A stretch of 64,000 nucleotides of DNA, taken from the NCBI RefSeq assembly GCF_900128445.1, contig NZ_LT671417.1, forward strand, positions 62,001 through 126,000, written 5' to 3'. The stretch comes from Thermophilibacter provencensis. GTDB taxonomy: Bacteria > Actinomycetota > Coriobacteriia > Coriobacteriales > Atopobiaceae. Positions 8,198 through 16,524 of this stretch are shown here, in pieces (within the stretch, counting starts at the first letter, position 1; every line of letters begins with the position of its first letter). Both the position numbers and the translations under genes were made by a program. The notes beneath the pieces were generated by a model. That model worked only from the letters and a program-made list of their open reading frames with translations. It was not told the origin of the DNA and made no database searches.

Positions 8198-8287
8198 TTA
8201 TTACATGGATAAGCATGTAGGAACGGCTGTCCCGGGCCGGGATTATGCCAAGGCGCCCCAGTTCCTACATGCTTTTCAATGTAATAA
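8198..8287. repeat. AT-rich 27-bp inverted repeat between leuC and leuD
   Basis: Arms 8198-8224 and 8261-8287 match as inverse repeats with two mismatches (TTATTACAT...GCATGTAGGAAC) around a 36-nt GC-rich loop. The arms are far more AT-rich than the surroundings. This, plus the leuC terminator at 8420-8481, accounts for most of the 689-nt leuC-leuD gap (7808-8496); no gene was seen in the rest. It may be a miniature mobile element or a terminator. Confidence 0.7.
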
Positions 8288-8419
8288 AGAATCGAACTGA
8301 AGAGAGCGCTCGGACCAAGCGGCCACAAGACGCCGGGGGCGGACAGGGTGACCGCCCCAGCCCGAAAGAAAAGACGACCGATGGGGCGCGCGCGAGAAGG
8401 GCGGTGGAGAAGAGAAACC

Positions 8420-8481
8420 CCGGCCCCAATCCAGGCGAGCCGCGCGGCCCACCCGAAGGGCTGCGGCTCTGGAGGGGCCGG
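8420..8481 (-). terminator. leuC terminator
   Basis: Starts 16 nt after the leuC stop. Outer arms CCGGCCCC/GGGGCCGG (8420-8427, 8474-8481) with inner complementary blocks AGCCGCG and CTGCGGCT and a TTCG-type apex near 8455. No clear U-tract. Confidence 0.6.
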
Positions 8482-8496
8482 GATTTCCGGCGGGGC

Positions 8497-9759
8497 TTAC
8501 AGGTCGGATGGCAGTGCGATGTGGCCCGCGACGGCCGAGGCGGCCGCGACGGCGGGACTCGCCAGGTAGACCTCGGAGGTGGGGTCACCCATACGTCCCA
8601 CAAAGTTGCGGTTGGTGGTGGAGACGCATCGCTCCCCCGCCGCAAGGATGCCCATGTAGCCGCCGAGACACGGGCCGCACGTGGGAGTGGAGACCACGCA
8701 GTGCGCGTTGATGAAGATGTCCATGAGCCCCTCGTGCACGCACTCGAGCCAGACGCCCTGGGTCGCGGGGATCACGATGCAGCGCACGCCATCGGCGACG
8801 GTGCGCCCGCAGAGGACGTCGGCGGCGGCGCGCATGTCCTCGATGCGGCCGTTGGTGCAGGAGCCGATGACCACCTGGTCGATCTTGATGTCGCGGCTCT
8901 CTGCCACCGGGTGCGTGTTGGAGGGCAGGTGAGGCCAGGCGACGGTGGGCACCACGTCGGCGGCGTCGATGTGGATGACCTGCTTATAGGCAGCGTTGGG
9001 GTCGGCGTGGTACTCGACGATGGGGCGCTGGGAGCGGCGGCTCACGTACTCGCGGCACTTGTCGTCAACCTCGAAGAGGCCCGCCTTGCCACCGGCCTCG
9101 ATGGCCATGTTGGCAATGGTGAGGCGGCCCTCCACGGAGAGCTCCTCGATCGTGGAGCCCGCGAACTCCATCGCGCAGTAGAGCGCGCCGTCCACGCCGA
9201 TCTTGCCGATGACGTGCAGGATGATGTCCTTGGCCGACGCCCCCTCAGGCAGCTCCCCCTCGACCTCGATGCGAATGGTCTCGGGCACCTTGAACCACGC
9301 GCGACCGGTGGCCATGCCCACGCCGGCGTCCGTAGAGCCAACGCCAGTAGAGAAGGCGCCGATGCCGCCGTAGGTGCAGGTGTGGGAATCGGCGCCGATC
9401 ACGAGGTCGCCAGGCACCACGATGCCTCGCTCGGGAAGAAGCGCGTGCTCGATGCCCATGCAGCCCTGCTCGTAGTAGTGCGTGATCTGGTACTCATGGG
9501 CAAAGTCGCGCGTGACCTTGGTCTGCTCGGCGCTCTTGATGTCCTTGTTGGGGGCATAGTGGTCGGGCACGAGGCAGATCTTGTCCTTGTCGAAGACGCC
9601 GGCCCCGATCTCGCGCACCGTCTTGATGGCAATGGGCGCCGTGATGTCGTTGGCGAGAACCAGGTCGAGGTCGCACTCGACGAGCTGCCCGGGGACGACC
9701 TCCTCGAGCCCCGCGTGCGCCGCAAGTATCTTCTCCGCCATCGTCATGGGACGTGCCAT
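8497..9759 (-). CDS. leuC: 3-isopropylmalate dehydratase large subunit
   Basis: Large subunit of isopropylmalate isomerase carrying the [4Fe-4S] cluster. 420 residues, the short HacA/LeuC2-like form rather than the about 470-residue proteobacterial one. Cluster ligands are seen in [12 protein letters not shown] and in [13 protein letters not shown]; other family segments are [35 protein letters not shown] and [21 protein letters not shown]. The ATG at 9759 follows GGAAGGAGAGAC. Between it and leuA lies a perfect palindrome, so leuC probably has its own promoter in 9854-9959. Confidence 0.96.
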   Translation of the reverse strand: MARPMTMAEKILAAHAGLEEVVPGQLVECDLDLVLANDITAPIAIKTVREIGAGVFDKDKICLVPDHYAPNKDIKSAEQTKVTRDFAHEYQITHYYEQGCMGIEHALLPERGIVVPGDLVIGADSHTCTYGGIGAFSTGVGSTDAGVGMATGRAWFKVPETIRIEVEGELPEGASAKDIILHVIGKIGVDGALYCAMEFAGSTIEELSVEGRLTIANMAIEAGGKAGLFEVDDKCREYVSRRSQRPIVEYHADPNAAYKQVIHIDAADVVPTVAWPHLPSNTHPVAESRDIKIDQVVIGSCTNGRIEDMRAAADVLCGRTVADGVRCIVIPATQGVWLECVHEGLMDIFINAHCVVSTPTCGPCLGGYMGILAAGERCVSTTNRNFVGRMGDPTSEVYLASPAVAAASAVAGHIALPSDL

Positions 9760-9776
9760 GTCTCTCCTTCCGATGA

Positions 9777-9853
9777 GCTGGCGGGAGGTTGTCCCCGTGC
9801 TCAAACAGCTTTGCTTCGCAAAGAACTGCGCGCGGGGACAACCTCCCGCCAGC
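9777..9853 (-). terminator. Perfect 21-bp palindrome upstream of leuC
   Basis: Arms 9777-9797 and 9833-9853 (GCTGGCGGGAGGTTGTCCCC and its inverse) enclose a smaller hairpin CTTTGCTTCGCAAAG. It lies 18 nt before the leuC start on the leuC transcript, so it could act as a leader structure or attenuator rather than a plain terminator. Confidence 0.55.
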
Positions 9854-9959
9854 GTCAGCTCGATACAACTCTCAACAACGTAAGACTCACAACCAAAACC
9901 CTCGGTAAGAGCTAGCGACAAGGACGTGAACGCCATCTCGTCGCAGAGACGTTAACGCA

Positions 9960-10044
9960 GGCCGTTCGGGGCGAGGTTTTTCTTCCCAGCGACTTCTGAG
10001 CGCAGCGAAGTGAGCTGGGAAGAAATACCTCGCCCCGAACGGCC
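9960..10044 (-). terminator. leuA terminator, nested palindrome
   Basis: Begins 7 nt after the leuA stop. Outer arms 9960-9977 and 10027-10044 (GGCCGTTCGGGGCGAGGT and inverse, 18 bp perfect) with an inner pair TTCTTCCCAGC/GCTGGGAAGAA (9980-9990, 10014-10024). Confidence 0.65.
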
Positions 10045-10050
10045 GGACCG

Positions 10051-11586
10051 CTACCTGCCTTCCTTCGAGCGCGAGGTCTGGATCATGCGGTTGATGGCGT
10101 TCACGTACGCCTTCGCGCTCGAGACGATGATGTCGTTGTCGGCGCCGCGGCCGGTGTAGACCTTGCCGTCCTCGGCCGTGATGCGCACCGTGACCTCGCC
10201 AATGGCGTCGATGCCGCGGGTGATGGCCTTGACGGAGAACTCCGCGAGGTCGCCGTGGACCGCCACGACCTTGTCGATGGCCTGGTAGGCGGCATCGACG
10301 GGGCCGGTGCCAGTGGCGGCGACCACGTGCTTCACGCCCAGCTCGTCGGTGATCGTGGCCGTGGCCGTGGGGATCAGCGGGTCGCCGCAGGAGACCTGGA
10401 GCGCCTCGAGCGTGTAGACGGCCGCGACGTCGCGCTGGCGCTCCTGGACCATGGACTCGAGGTCCTCGTCGTAGACCTCCTTCTTCTGGTCCGCAATCTC
10501 CAGGAAGCGCTGGTAGACCTCGTCGAACTCCGCATCCTCGAAGGTGTAGCCGAGCTCTGCCAGACGGTGGCGCAGCGCGGCGTGGCCGGAGCGCGCCGAG
10601 AGGATGATCTCGGAGCCGGCGGCGCCCACGTCCGCGGGGTCGATGATCTCGTAGGTGTTGCGGGCCTTGAGGACGCCGTCCTGGTGGATACCCGAGGAGT
10701 GCGCGAAGGCGTTGGCGCCCACGATGGCCTTGTTGGCCTGGACGTTCATGCCCGTGATGCGACTGACGAGGTGGCTCGCGCGCGTGAGCTCCTGGGTCAC
10801 GACGTCGGTGTGGGCGTCGAGCTCGTCGCCGTGCATCTTGATGGCCATGACGACCTCCTCGAGCGCGGTGTTGCCGGCGCGCTCGCCCAGGCCGTTGATC
10901 GTGCACTCGATCTGGCGGGCGCCGTTCTTCACTCCCTGGAGGGCGAGCGCCGTGGCCATGCCGAGGTCGTTGTGGGTGTGCACGGAGATGATGACGTCCT
11001 CGATGCCGATGACGTTGTCGCAAAGGCCCTTGATGCGGCGACCAAAGTCCTCGGGCAGCTGATAGCCCGTGGTGTCGGGGATGTTCACGACGGTGGCGCC
11101 GGCCTTGACCACGGCCTGGATCACGCGCTCGAGGAAGGCCTGGTCCGCGCGCCCCGCGTCCTCGGCGTAGAACTCGACGTCCTCCACGTACTTCTTGGCG
11201 TACTCCACGCAGTGGATGGCGCGCTCGACGCACTCGTCCTCGGTGATGCGCAGCTTGTCGCGCAGGTGGGAGGGCGAGACGCCGATGCCGGTGTGGATGC
11301 GCGGGCGCTTGGCGCACTTGAGCGCCTCGGCCGCGCGGTCGATGTCCTTCTCGACGGCGCGCGTGAGGCCGCAGACCACGCAGTCGTCGCCCGCCAGCCG
11401 TCCGATCTCCTGCACGGAGCGGAAGTCGCCCGGCGAGGAGATGGGGAAGCCCGCCTCGATGACGTCAACGCCCATGCGGATGAGCTGCTGGGCGATGACG
11501 AGCTTCTCCTCGGTGTTCATGGACGCGCCGGGGCTCTGCTCGCCGTCGCGCAGGGTGGTGTCAAAGATGTGAATCTTCCTGGTCAT
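10051..11586 (-). CDS. leuA: 2-isopropylmalate synthase
   Basis: Condenses acetyl-CoA and 2-oxoisovalerate, the committed and feedback-inhibited step of leucine synthesis. 511 residues, the shorter LeuA1-type. The catalytic TIM barrel opens [18 protein letters not shown] (metal-binding Asp, Arg) and contains [13 protein letters not shown] (metal His pair) and [15 protein letters not shown]; the linker has [12 protein letters not shown]; the C-terminal third is the LeuA allosteric dimer domain that binds leucine. The ATG at 11586 is at the family start. A leucine-rich leader peptide and terminator lie 64-250 nt upstream, so expression is most likely controlled by attenuation as well as feedback. 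Confidence 0.96.
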   Translation of the reverse strand: MTRKIHIFDTTLRDGEQSPGASMNTEEKLVIAQQLIRMGVDVIEAGFPISSPGDFRSVQEIGRLAGDDCVVCGLTRAVEKDIDRAAEALKCAKRPRIHTGIGVSPSHLRDKLRITEDECVERAIHCVEYAKKYVEDVEFYAEDAGRADQAFLERVIQAVVKAGATVVNIPDTTGYQLPEDFGRRIKGLCDNVIGIEDVIISVHTHNDLGMATALALQGVKNGARQIECTINGLGERAGNTALEEVVMAIKMHGDELDAHTDVVTQELTRASHLVSRITGMNVQANKAIVGANAFAHSSGIHQDGVLKARNTYEIIDPADVGAAGSEIILSARSGHAALRHRLAELGYTFEDAEFDEVYQRFLEIADQKKEVYDEDLESMVQERQRDVAAVYTLEALQVSCGDPLIPTATATITDELGVKHVVAATGTGPVDAAYQAIDKVVAVHGDLAEFSVKAITRGIDAIGEVTVRITAEDGKVYTGRGADNDIIVSSAKAYVNAINRMIQTSRSKEGR

Positions 11587-11649
11587 GTGAGTGCCTTTCT
11601 ACGATGCCTTCGCGGGGGGAGGGCCGCAGCGCGGCGGGGCTGAGCACAC

Positions 11650-11684
11650 AAAAAGTGCCCCGTCCCCTCAGGGAGACGGCGGCA
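11650..11684 (-). terminator. leuA attenuator terminator
   Basis: On the minus strand GTGCCGCCGTCTCCC, loop TGA, GGGGACGGGGCAC then TTTTT: a classic intrinsic terminator between the leader peptide stop (11714) and leuA (11586). GC-rich blocks AGCGCGCGC and GCGCGCGCC between 11685 and 11725 can form the competing upstream hairpin. Confidence 0.8.
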
Positions 11685-11713
11685 CAGCTGGCGCGCGCAG
11701 GGGTGTGCTGACC

Positions 11714-11836
11714 CTAGCGCGCGCTGGTTAGGTCGAGTAGGTTGGCCATGGCAAGCAGGAGATCCCGGCTGCCGAGAAGCACGAGCGCGGACGCGCGCTC
11801 GGTGACTCGATTGACAGCAGCCCCATGCCGTACCAT
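11714..11836 (-). CDS. leuL: leuA leader peptide (leucine attenuator)
   Basis: 40-residue open frame ending 127 nt before leuA. Nine of residues 18-36 are leucine (pattern LVLLGSRDLLLAMANLLDL), including two CTA codons, a density expected only of an attenuation leader. The ATG at 11836 is preceded by AGGGGG at a good distance. The reading frame ends just before a GC-rich hairpin region and the intrinsic terminator at 11650-11684. Ribosome stalling on Leu codons when charged tRNA-Leu is scarce would favour the antiterminator. Too short for most gene callers. The promoter is not certain: TTGACC occurs just before the start, and the 11837-12101 gap shows no other gene. Confidence 0.8.
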   Translation of the reverse strand: MVRHGAAVNRVTERASALVLLGSRDLLLAMANLLDLTSAR

Positions 11837-12101
11837 TGCCGGACCCCCTTGACGGTCAAGCGCCCCCAGCGGGCGCGATACGTCGCACTATGCCATAGAT
11901 GACGCTACGGTCCACATTAGGATTCGGACCCGAAACAATCGATTCCGCGGACGGCGCGCGGCGACGGACGGGCGGCGCGTTCTTCTCGCCGTGCGCGCTA
12001 CCCCCCCTCTTTAGCACGCACGGGCAGACGCAGGGGTCTCGCCATCTGGCGCCTGACGGAGTACCCTGAACGAGTCAGGACGCCACCGCCAGGGAGGAAC
12101 C

Positions 12102-12929
12102 ATGTACCGCCTCATCGCCGCCGATCTTGACGAGACGCTGCTCGACTCCGGCCATCACGTACCCGAGCGCGTCCGCGCCGCGATCTCCGCCGCCCGCAGG
12201 CTCGGGGCGCGCTTCGTCCCCGCGACGGGACGTCCCTTCGCCTCGGTGGCTGGAACGCTTGACGAGCTGGGGCTGCTCGGTGCGCCGGGCGAGTACGTCC
12301 TCTCCTTCAACGGCGGCGTCATCACCGAGAACTCCCGATCCAAGCCGCTTACCTCATGCGGGCTCGACCCGCAGCGCGCCGAGGAGCTCTACGCGTTCGG
12401 GGCCCGGCACGGGTTCTGCATGCACCTCTACACGCTCGACCACGTCTACGTGCGCAACTACCTTCCCGAGGAACGCGCCTACATCGGCGGGCGCATGAAC
12501 ATCGTTGAGACGGACGAGAAGGACCTGGGCTTTCTCGCCCAAACGGGGGAGCACGTGGTCAAGCTCCTCTTCATGAGCCTCGACATGGACCTCCTGCACT
12601 CGACCGCGGACCACCTTGCGGGGCTGGGGCTCACGGAGGGACTTGAGGTCGTCTACTCCTCGAACCGCTACCTTGAGTTCAACGCCCCGGGCGTCAGCAA
12701 GGGGGCCGGCCTGCTCGAGCTCGCTCGGATGCTCGGCATCCCGCCCGAGGAGACGATGGCCATCGGCGACAGCTCGAACGACATCCCCATGATTCGCGCC
12801 GCCGGCCTCGGCGTTGCCGTGGCAAACGCGACGGACGAGACCAAGGCGGCCGCAGACTACGTTTGCCGGGAGAATAACGACGTGGGCGGCGTCGCCGAGG
12901 CGATCGAGAGATTTGTCCTTCGCGCATAG
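12102..12929 (+). CDS. Cof-type HAD-IIB hydrolase
   Basis: Cytosolic haloacid dehalogenase-superfamily phosphatase of the Cof/YidA group, which dephosphorylates sugar phosphates, nucleotides or pyridoxal phosphate. 275 residues. Motif I is AADLDETLLD (nucleophile D8, acid D10), motif II lies in PATGRPFAS, motif III Lys is in SKGAGLLEL and motif IV is AIGDSSNDIPMI; the segment between (about 85-190) is the C2B cap. AGGGAGGAACC precedes the ATG at 12102. Monocistronic. The specific substrate cannot be predicted. Confidence 0.9.
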   Translation: MYRLIAADLDETLLDSGHHVPERVRAAISAARRLGARFVPATGRPFASVAGTLDELGLLGAPGEYVLSFNGGVITENSRSKPLTSCGLDPQRAEELYAFGARHGFCMHLYTLDHVYVRNYLPEERAYIGGRMNIVETDEKDLGFLAQTGEHVVKLLFMSLDMDLLHSTADHLAGLGLTEGLEVVYSSNRYLEFNAPGVSKGAGLLELARMLGIPPEETMAIGDSSNDIPMIRAAGLGVAVANATDETKAAADYVCRENNDVGGVAEAIERFVLRA

Positions 12930-13211
12930 GGCGCGCACGCGCTCGCTCCAAGATTCTCGCCAGCGCTCAGTTTCTCTATCCCTAGGGTGACCGTAAGCTA
13001 ACGGTATGTCGCGCCTCATCGCAAAAATGTGGTAGGGGGTATGTTCCTCCCCCTTTCCGTTATCCTGTTTGAAATAATTTTTTGAATCTTTAAGATCGCA
13101 GTGAGAAACATTTTCCGAGATGTTTGTACCGTTAGCAGAAAAGTACTTAAATCTATATATTGTCTCCGTATCATATTGAGCATCGTATCTGGCGCTATCC
13201 GAGGAGGGGCT

Positions 13212-14453
13212 ATGAGACTTGCCGACCACGTCGAGCTCTTCTCTTTGGGAGGCATTCCCATGGCGGGCAACCTGGAGACGGGCGGGGTCATTGGCCTCAC
13301 GCGCGCAGGCGAGACGCTCTGCCGGAAGATGTCGGAGCGCGATGCCATGACGCGCGAGGTTCCCGCCGAGTGCGAGTCGCTCGTGGAGCATCTGCAGCGC
13401 GGGGGCTACCTCGCCTCCTCAGAGCGTCCCTCGACGGGGCGGGGTCACGTGCGCTCCGCATACCTGCACGTTACGCAACGCTGCAACCTTCGCTGCAAGT
13501 TCTGCTACTCGGAGGGCGATGACAGGAACCTCCTGCCAGACCCCTCGGCAGAGAGCCTGGCCAGGGCCATCGGTCTGCTCGCCTCGCTTGGGACAAAGCG
13601 CCTCGTCATATCGGGAGGCGAGCCGTTTCTCCGCGACGACCTCCCCGACATCGCCCGCTCCGCCTCAATGGCAGGCATCGAGGAGATAGTCGTCCTCACC
13701 AACGGGCTGCTCGTCAGCGAGAAGAACGTGGCATCGCTTGCCGGGGTCGTGAGCTGCGTCGGCGTCGCGTTCGACGGATGCTCGAACGACGCCACAGCCC
13801 ATCTGCGCGGGGGGCAGAACTTCGACCAACTCGTCGCCGCAGTCAAGACGATTCGCACGGCGGGAATCGCGGCGCGGGTCCTTCCAACGATTCACGGACG
13901 CAACCTGGGAGACATGGGCCGCTATCGGGACATCGCGCGCAAGCTGGGGGCAAGCGTCGGGTTCAGCATGCTCACCGCACCCCTCTCCGAGCTCGGCGAG
14001 TTCGCGATTGATGACGGCCAGCTCGCCGATCTGGGCCGGGCCGCCGCCGATGACGGGCTGGACTACGGGGACGACCTGCCCGGGGGAGGCTCGCTCGGGG
14101 TGCGCAGGTCCTGTGGGGCGGGCGTCCGAACGCTCAGCGTGGCAGCTGACGGGACGGTCTATCCCTGTCACATGCTGCACGACCGTCGCCTCGCCATGGG
14201 CGACGCCTTTTCCGACGATGCCGAGAGGATTATGAGCGGCGAGGCGGCGCGCCTGTTCGCCAGCCTTGACGCCAGAACGTTCGATAGCTGCGACGCCTGC
14301 AGTCGGCGCCCGATGTGCGGCGGAGGGTGCCGCGCGCGGGCGCTCATGTCCACGGGCAGCCTCACCGGGCGCGATCCGTACTGCGCTCTCCCAAGCGCGT
14401 ACTACGACCGCCTTGGCGAGCGCCTGCGGCGGCGATTCGCCGAAGGGAGGTGA
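13212..14453 (+). CDS. Radical SAM/SPASM peptide-maturase-like enzyme with N-terminal PqqD-like domain
   Basis: 413 residues. Residues 1-75 resemble the PqqD-like RiPP recognition element (ETGGVIGLTRAGETLC followed by a winged-helix-like LVEHLQRGGYL). The radical SAM core carries the CX3CX2C motif CNLRCKFC (C91, C95, C98) and the SAM-binding VISGGEP. The C-terminus is a SPASM domain: CGAGVRTLSVAADGTVYPC, then CDACSRRPMCGGGC matching CX2CX5CX3C, and a last Cys in DPYCAL, giving two auxiliary clusters. Such enzymes install thioether or C-C crosslinks in short peptides. The ATG at 13212 follows GAGGAGG. A 22-residue open frame starts 5 nt after the stop. The locus and its upstream region (12930-13211) are AT-richer than the neighbours, suggesting transfer. 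Confidence 0.9.
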   Translation: MRLADHVELFSLGGIPMAGNLETGGVIGLTRAGETLCRKMSERDAMTREVPAECESLVEHLQRGGYLASSERPSTGRGHVRSAYLHVTQRCNLRCKFCYSEGDDRNLLPDPSAESLARAIGLLASLGTKRLVISGGEPFLRDDLPDIARSASMAGIEEIVVLTNGLLVSEKNVASLAGVVSCVGVAFDGCSNDATAHLRGGQNFDQLVAAVKTIRTAGIAARVLPTIHGRNLGDMGRYRDIARKLGASVGFSMLTAPLSELGEFAIDDGQLADLGRAAADDGLDYGDDLPGGGSLGVRRSCGAGVRTLSVAADGTVYPCHMLHDRRLAMGDAFSDDAERIMSGEAARLFASLDARTFDSCDACSRRPMCGGGCRARALMSTGSLTGRDPYCALPSAYYDRLGERLRRRFAEGR

Positions 14454-14458
14454 TTTGC

Positions 14459-14527
14459 ATGCTGTTCGAGATCGAGGGGCGCGGTGGATTCTGCTTCACA
14501 ATCGCAGGAATTACTATCGGCTGGTAA
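14459..14527 (+). CDS. Candidate RiPP precursor peptide, 22 residues
   Basis: Short frame squeezed between the radical SAM gene (5-nt gap) and the DUF2975 gene (10-nt gap), with a near-perfect ribosome binding site GGGAGGTGA. The peptide reads MLFEIEGRGG (1-10) then FCFTIAGITIGW (11-22), with a single Cys12 between two Phe and a C-terminal Gly-Trp. The acidic/polar N-terminal part could be the leader bound by the enzyme's PqqD-like domain and the hydrophobic rest the modified core. I do not recognise the family. The alternatives are a translational-coupling leader for the downstream membrane protein or a signalling peptide. Confidence 0.6.
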   Translation: MLFEIEGRGGFCFTIAGITIGW

Positions 14528-14537
14528 GGAGATAAGC

Positions 14538-15026
14538 ATGCCTGAGAAGCTCATTGCCAACTATCAAAAGGCAAGAATAGCCTCGCTTGTTGGAGCTATT
14601 GCTCTCTATGTTTTGGGGACGAGTTGCATCGCAACCTTACTGATTTACCTCATAGCTGTGTTTCAGATAGGGGGAACGGCGGAGCATCTGTTCCGCGCAT
14701 TAATCCCAATATGCTCGCTGCTATCAATTTCGATATCAGTTATTATGCTCGCCGAGTTTTTCCGTCACTTCTTTACGGACTACTCCCCCTTCAATCGTCG
14801 CCAATCAGTTCGGCTAATATGCGCTGCAGTTGCCCTTTCGATAAAAACGTTTCTTGACGGCCTTCTTCCCTCATTTGAAGAAACAGCACTGTCCGCAGGC
14901 ATTACGCTCGTGCCCCAGTCCGGCCTTGACCTCAAGGTCGTCGTGATGGTCGTCTTTCTCGTCTGCCTTGCGATGGTCGTTCGGTATGGAGATGCCCTCA
15001 AAGAAGACTCCGATGCTTTCGTTTAG
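14538..15026 (+). CDS. DUF2975 family membrane protein
   Basis: 162-residue integral membrane protein with four predicted helices (about residues 13-40, 52-77, 90-115 and 130-152 from start MPEKLIANY). The arrangement with a small Cro/CI regulator directly after it is the well-known DUF2975/YozG-like pair, whose function is not established. The ATG at 14538 follows AAGGAG, 10 nt after the stop of the 22-residue peptide, so the four genes from 13212 are probably one operon. Base composition is clearly lower in GC than in flanking housekeeping genes. A role in export of, or immunity to, the peptide is possible but unsupported. Confidence 0.75.
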   Translation: MPEKLIANYQKARIASLVGAIALYVLGTSCIATLLIYLIAVFQIGGTAEHLFRALIPICSLLSISISVIMLAEFFRHFFTDYSPFNRRQSVRLICAAVALSIKTFLDGLLPSFEETALSAGITLVPQSGLDLKVVVMVVFLVCLAMVVRYGDALKEDSDAFV

Positions 15027-15067
15027 TATTGTTAAACGAAATGAACGCCGTTCTGGAGGTGAAAAAG

Positions 15068-15337
15068 TTGCCTATCGTCATGCGACTTGACCGTGTCATG
15101 GCCGAGAGGAAAATCACGTCGACGGAGCTTGCCAAGAGAGTTGGCACCTCTACGGTCAACCTCTCCAACATCAAGAACGGCCACATCAGGGGAATGCGCT
15201 TCTCCACGCTTGAGGCCCTGTGCCAGGTCCTCAACTGCAAGCCGGGAGACATCATCGACTACATGACCCCCGAGGAGGAGCAGGCCGAGCGCACCCTCGG
15301 CGAGATTCGCGAGAGGAACTACGAGAAGCGAAGCTAG
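15068..15337 (+). CDS. YozG-like Cro/CI family transcriptional regulator
   Basis: Short DNA-binding protein (89 residues) with one HTH: IVMRLDRVMAERKITSTELA, recognition helix region TSTVNLSNIKNG, and the CQVLNCKPGDIIDY ending typical of the HTH_26 group. I place the start at a TTG at 15068 because GGAGGTG lies 7 nt before it and the family starts with this strand; an in-frame start further upstream is possible but has no ribosome binding site. The tail is acidic and charged. It probably regulates its own operon (13212-15337). Confidence 0.8.
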   Translation: MPIVMRLDRVMAERKITSTELAKRVGTSTVNLSNIKNGHIRGMRFSTLEALCQVLNCKPGDIIDYMTPEEEQAERTLGEIRERNYEKRS

Positions 15338-15370
15338 CGGCTAGTCACTCTTCTTGCTCCGGCATGCCAC

Positions 15371-15422
15371 GCGCCGCACCGCCCCGCTCGCCCACCCTCG
15401 GCGTGCGATGGTGGTGCGGCGC
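15371..15422. terminator. Bidirectional terminator between xre and nudC
   Basis: Arms GCGCCGCACC (15371-15380) and GGTGCGGCGC (15413-15422) between two convergent genes. Confidence 0.5.
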
Positions 15423-15452
15423 CTCGTACTTATCGCCGACCCGCGGCAGGGG

Positions 15453-16352
15453 CTACTCCCAGGCAGCCCTTCCCATGAGGCGGAAGCGCTCGATCATCTC
15501 CCCGGTCATGCTCGCGCGGTCACCCGTGCGCTCCAGGGGGATCTCATCGCGCCTGAACCAGCGGGCCTCCTTGAGCTCGGAGTGGTCCACCCGCAGGGCG
15601 TCATCGCCATCCACCTCGCACCAGAAGCCGACCATGATCGTGTCGGTAAAGCTCCAGGGCTGGCTCTTGTAGAAGCGCAGGTTCTTGACGGAAAGCCCGA
15701 CCTCCTCCATGACCTCGCGGCGAACGGTCCCCTCGAGGGGCTCGCCGATCTCCGTGAAGCCGGCGACGAGCGCCCAGAGCGCGGTGGTTCGTCCCGCGTA
15801 GCGCGTGAGCACGATGCGGTCGTCCGCGGGGTCATCGCCGCGGCTCACCACCGCGCAGATGACGCCCGGGCAAATCTTGGGATACACGATCCTGGCGCAC
15901 TCGGGGCACACGATCTCCCGGCTCGCGGGGGCGAGCTCCGTCGGCGCCCCGCAGCGCCCGCAGTAGCGGTTCTCGCGATACCACCGGTCCAGCTGGGACG
16001 CCGTGGCTGCGGCAAAGAGCAGGTGCTGCGGCTCGGCTCGACGCAGCCAGTTGACGGACTCGTACGTGAAGCCGGCCGGCGCCGCCACCCTGTCGTCGAG
16101 GGCGAGGAAGAGCCGCTCGTCCCCCAGCGAGAAGAGATACGTCATCTTGGCGGGCCTGCGCGGGTAGTCCCCCAGACGCGGCAGCTCGATCTCCTCCCCC
16201 GCGTCGCCCGCGTCGGCGTCGCCGCCTCCCACGTGCGTCACGTGCGTGAGGCAGCCGCCCTCGCGGAAGTGCAGGACATAGGAGCCGTCGCCCGGCTCGT
16301 GCGGCTCGAAGTGGTTGTCGAAGACGTGCTCGGCGCCGAACTCCTGAATCAT
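15453..16352 (-). CDS. nudC: NAD(H) pyrophosphatase / NAD-RNA decapping hydrolase NudC
   Basis: Hydrolyses NADH to NMNH and AMP and, in known members, removes NAD caps from RNA. 299 residues. The N-terminal NUDIX-like domain is followed by a zinc ribbon (YCGRCG and VCPECAR) and the catalytic Nudix box GFTEIGEPLEGTVRREVMEEVG. The NudC-diagnostic SQPWSFTDTIMVGF follows the box. A Gly/Asp-rich insert (about residues 43-52) precedes the zinc ribbon. The ATG at 16352 is the most upstream good start. Convergent with the xre gene and separate from the EamA gene. Confidence 0.92.
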   Translation of the reverse strand: MIQEFGAEHVFDNHFEPHEPGDGSYVLHFREGGCLTHVTHVGGGDADAGDAGEEIELPRLGDYPRRPAKMTYLFSLGDERLFLALDDRVAAPAGFTYESVNWLRRAEPQHLLFAAATASQLDRWYRENRYCGRCGAPTELAPASREIVCPECARIVYPKICPGVICAVVSRGDDPADDRIVLTRYAGRTTALWALVAGFTEIGEPLEGTVRREVMEEVGLSVKNLRFYKSQPWSFTDTIMVGFWCEVDGDDALRVDHSELKEARWFRRDEIPLERTGDRASMTGEMIERFRLMGRAAWE

Positions 16353-16524
16353 GGCCTCTCCCGTCAGTCGAAGATGCGTACAGGATAGCCCCGACCCGCG
16401 CTGAGAAGGGCAGGGTTGGGCAGCCCTCAGCTAATTCACGTTGTCGATATGGGGGCTGTGCCGGCGGGAAGGCGCGGCCCGCCGCCAGAGCCACAAAAGT
16501 CGCAACGCGCGCCGCGACGCGACG

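Noticed and set aside
8440-8460. GGGTGGGCCGCG on the minus strand as a T-box motif for leuC/leuD
   Set aside because: Lacks the full GGTGGNACCGCG, lies inside the leuC terminator stem and is not followed by a leader of T-box type.
14484-15026. Longer DUF2975 protein starting inside the 22-residue peptide gene
   Set aside because: The extension MDSASQSQELLSAGKEIS is an out-of-frame reading of the peptide gene; the ATG at 14538 has AAGGAG and the family start.
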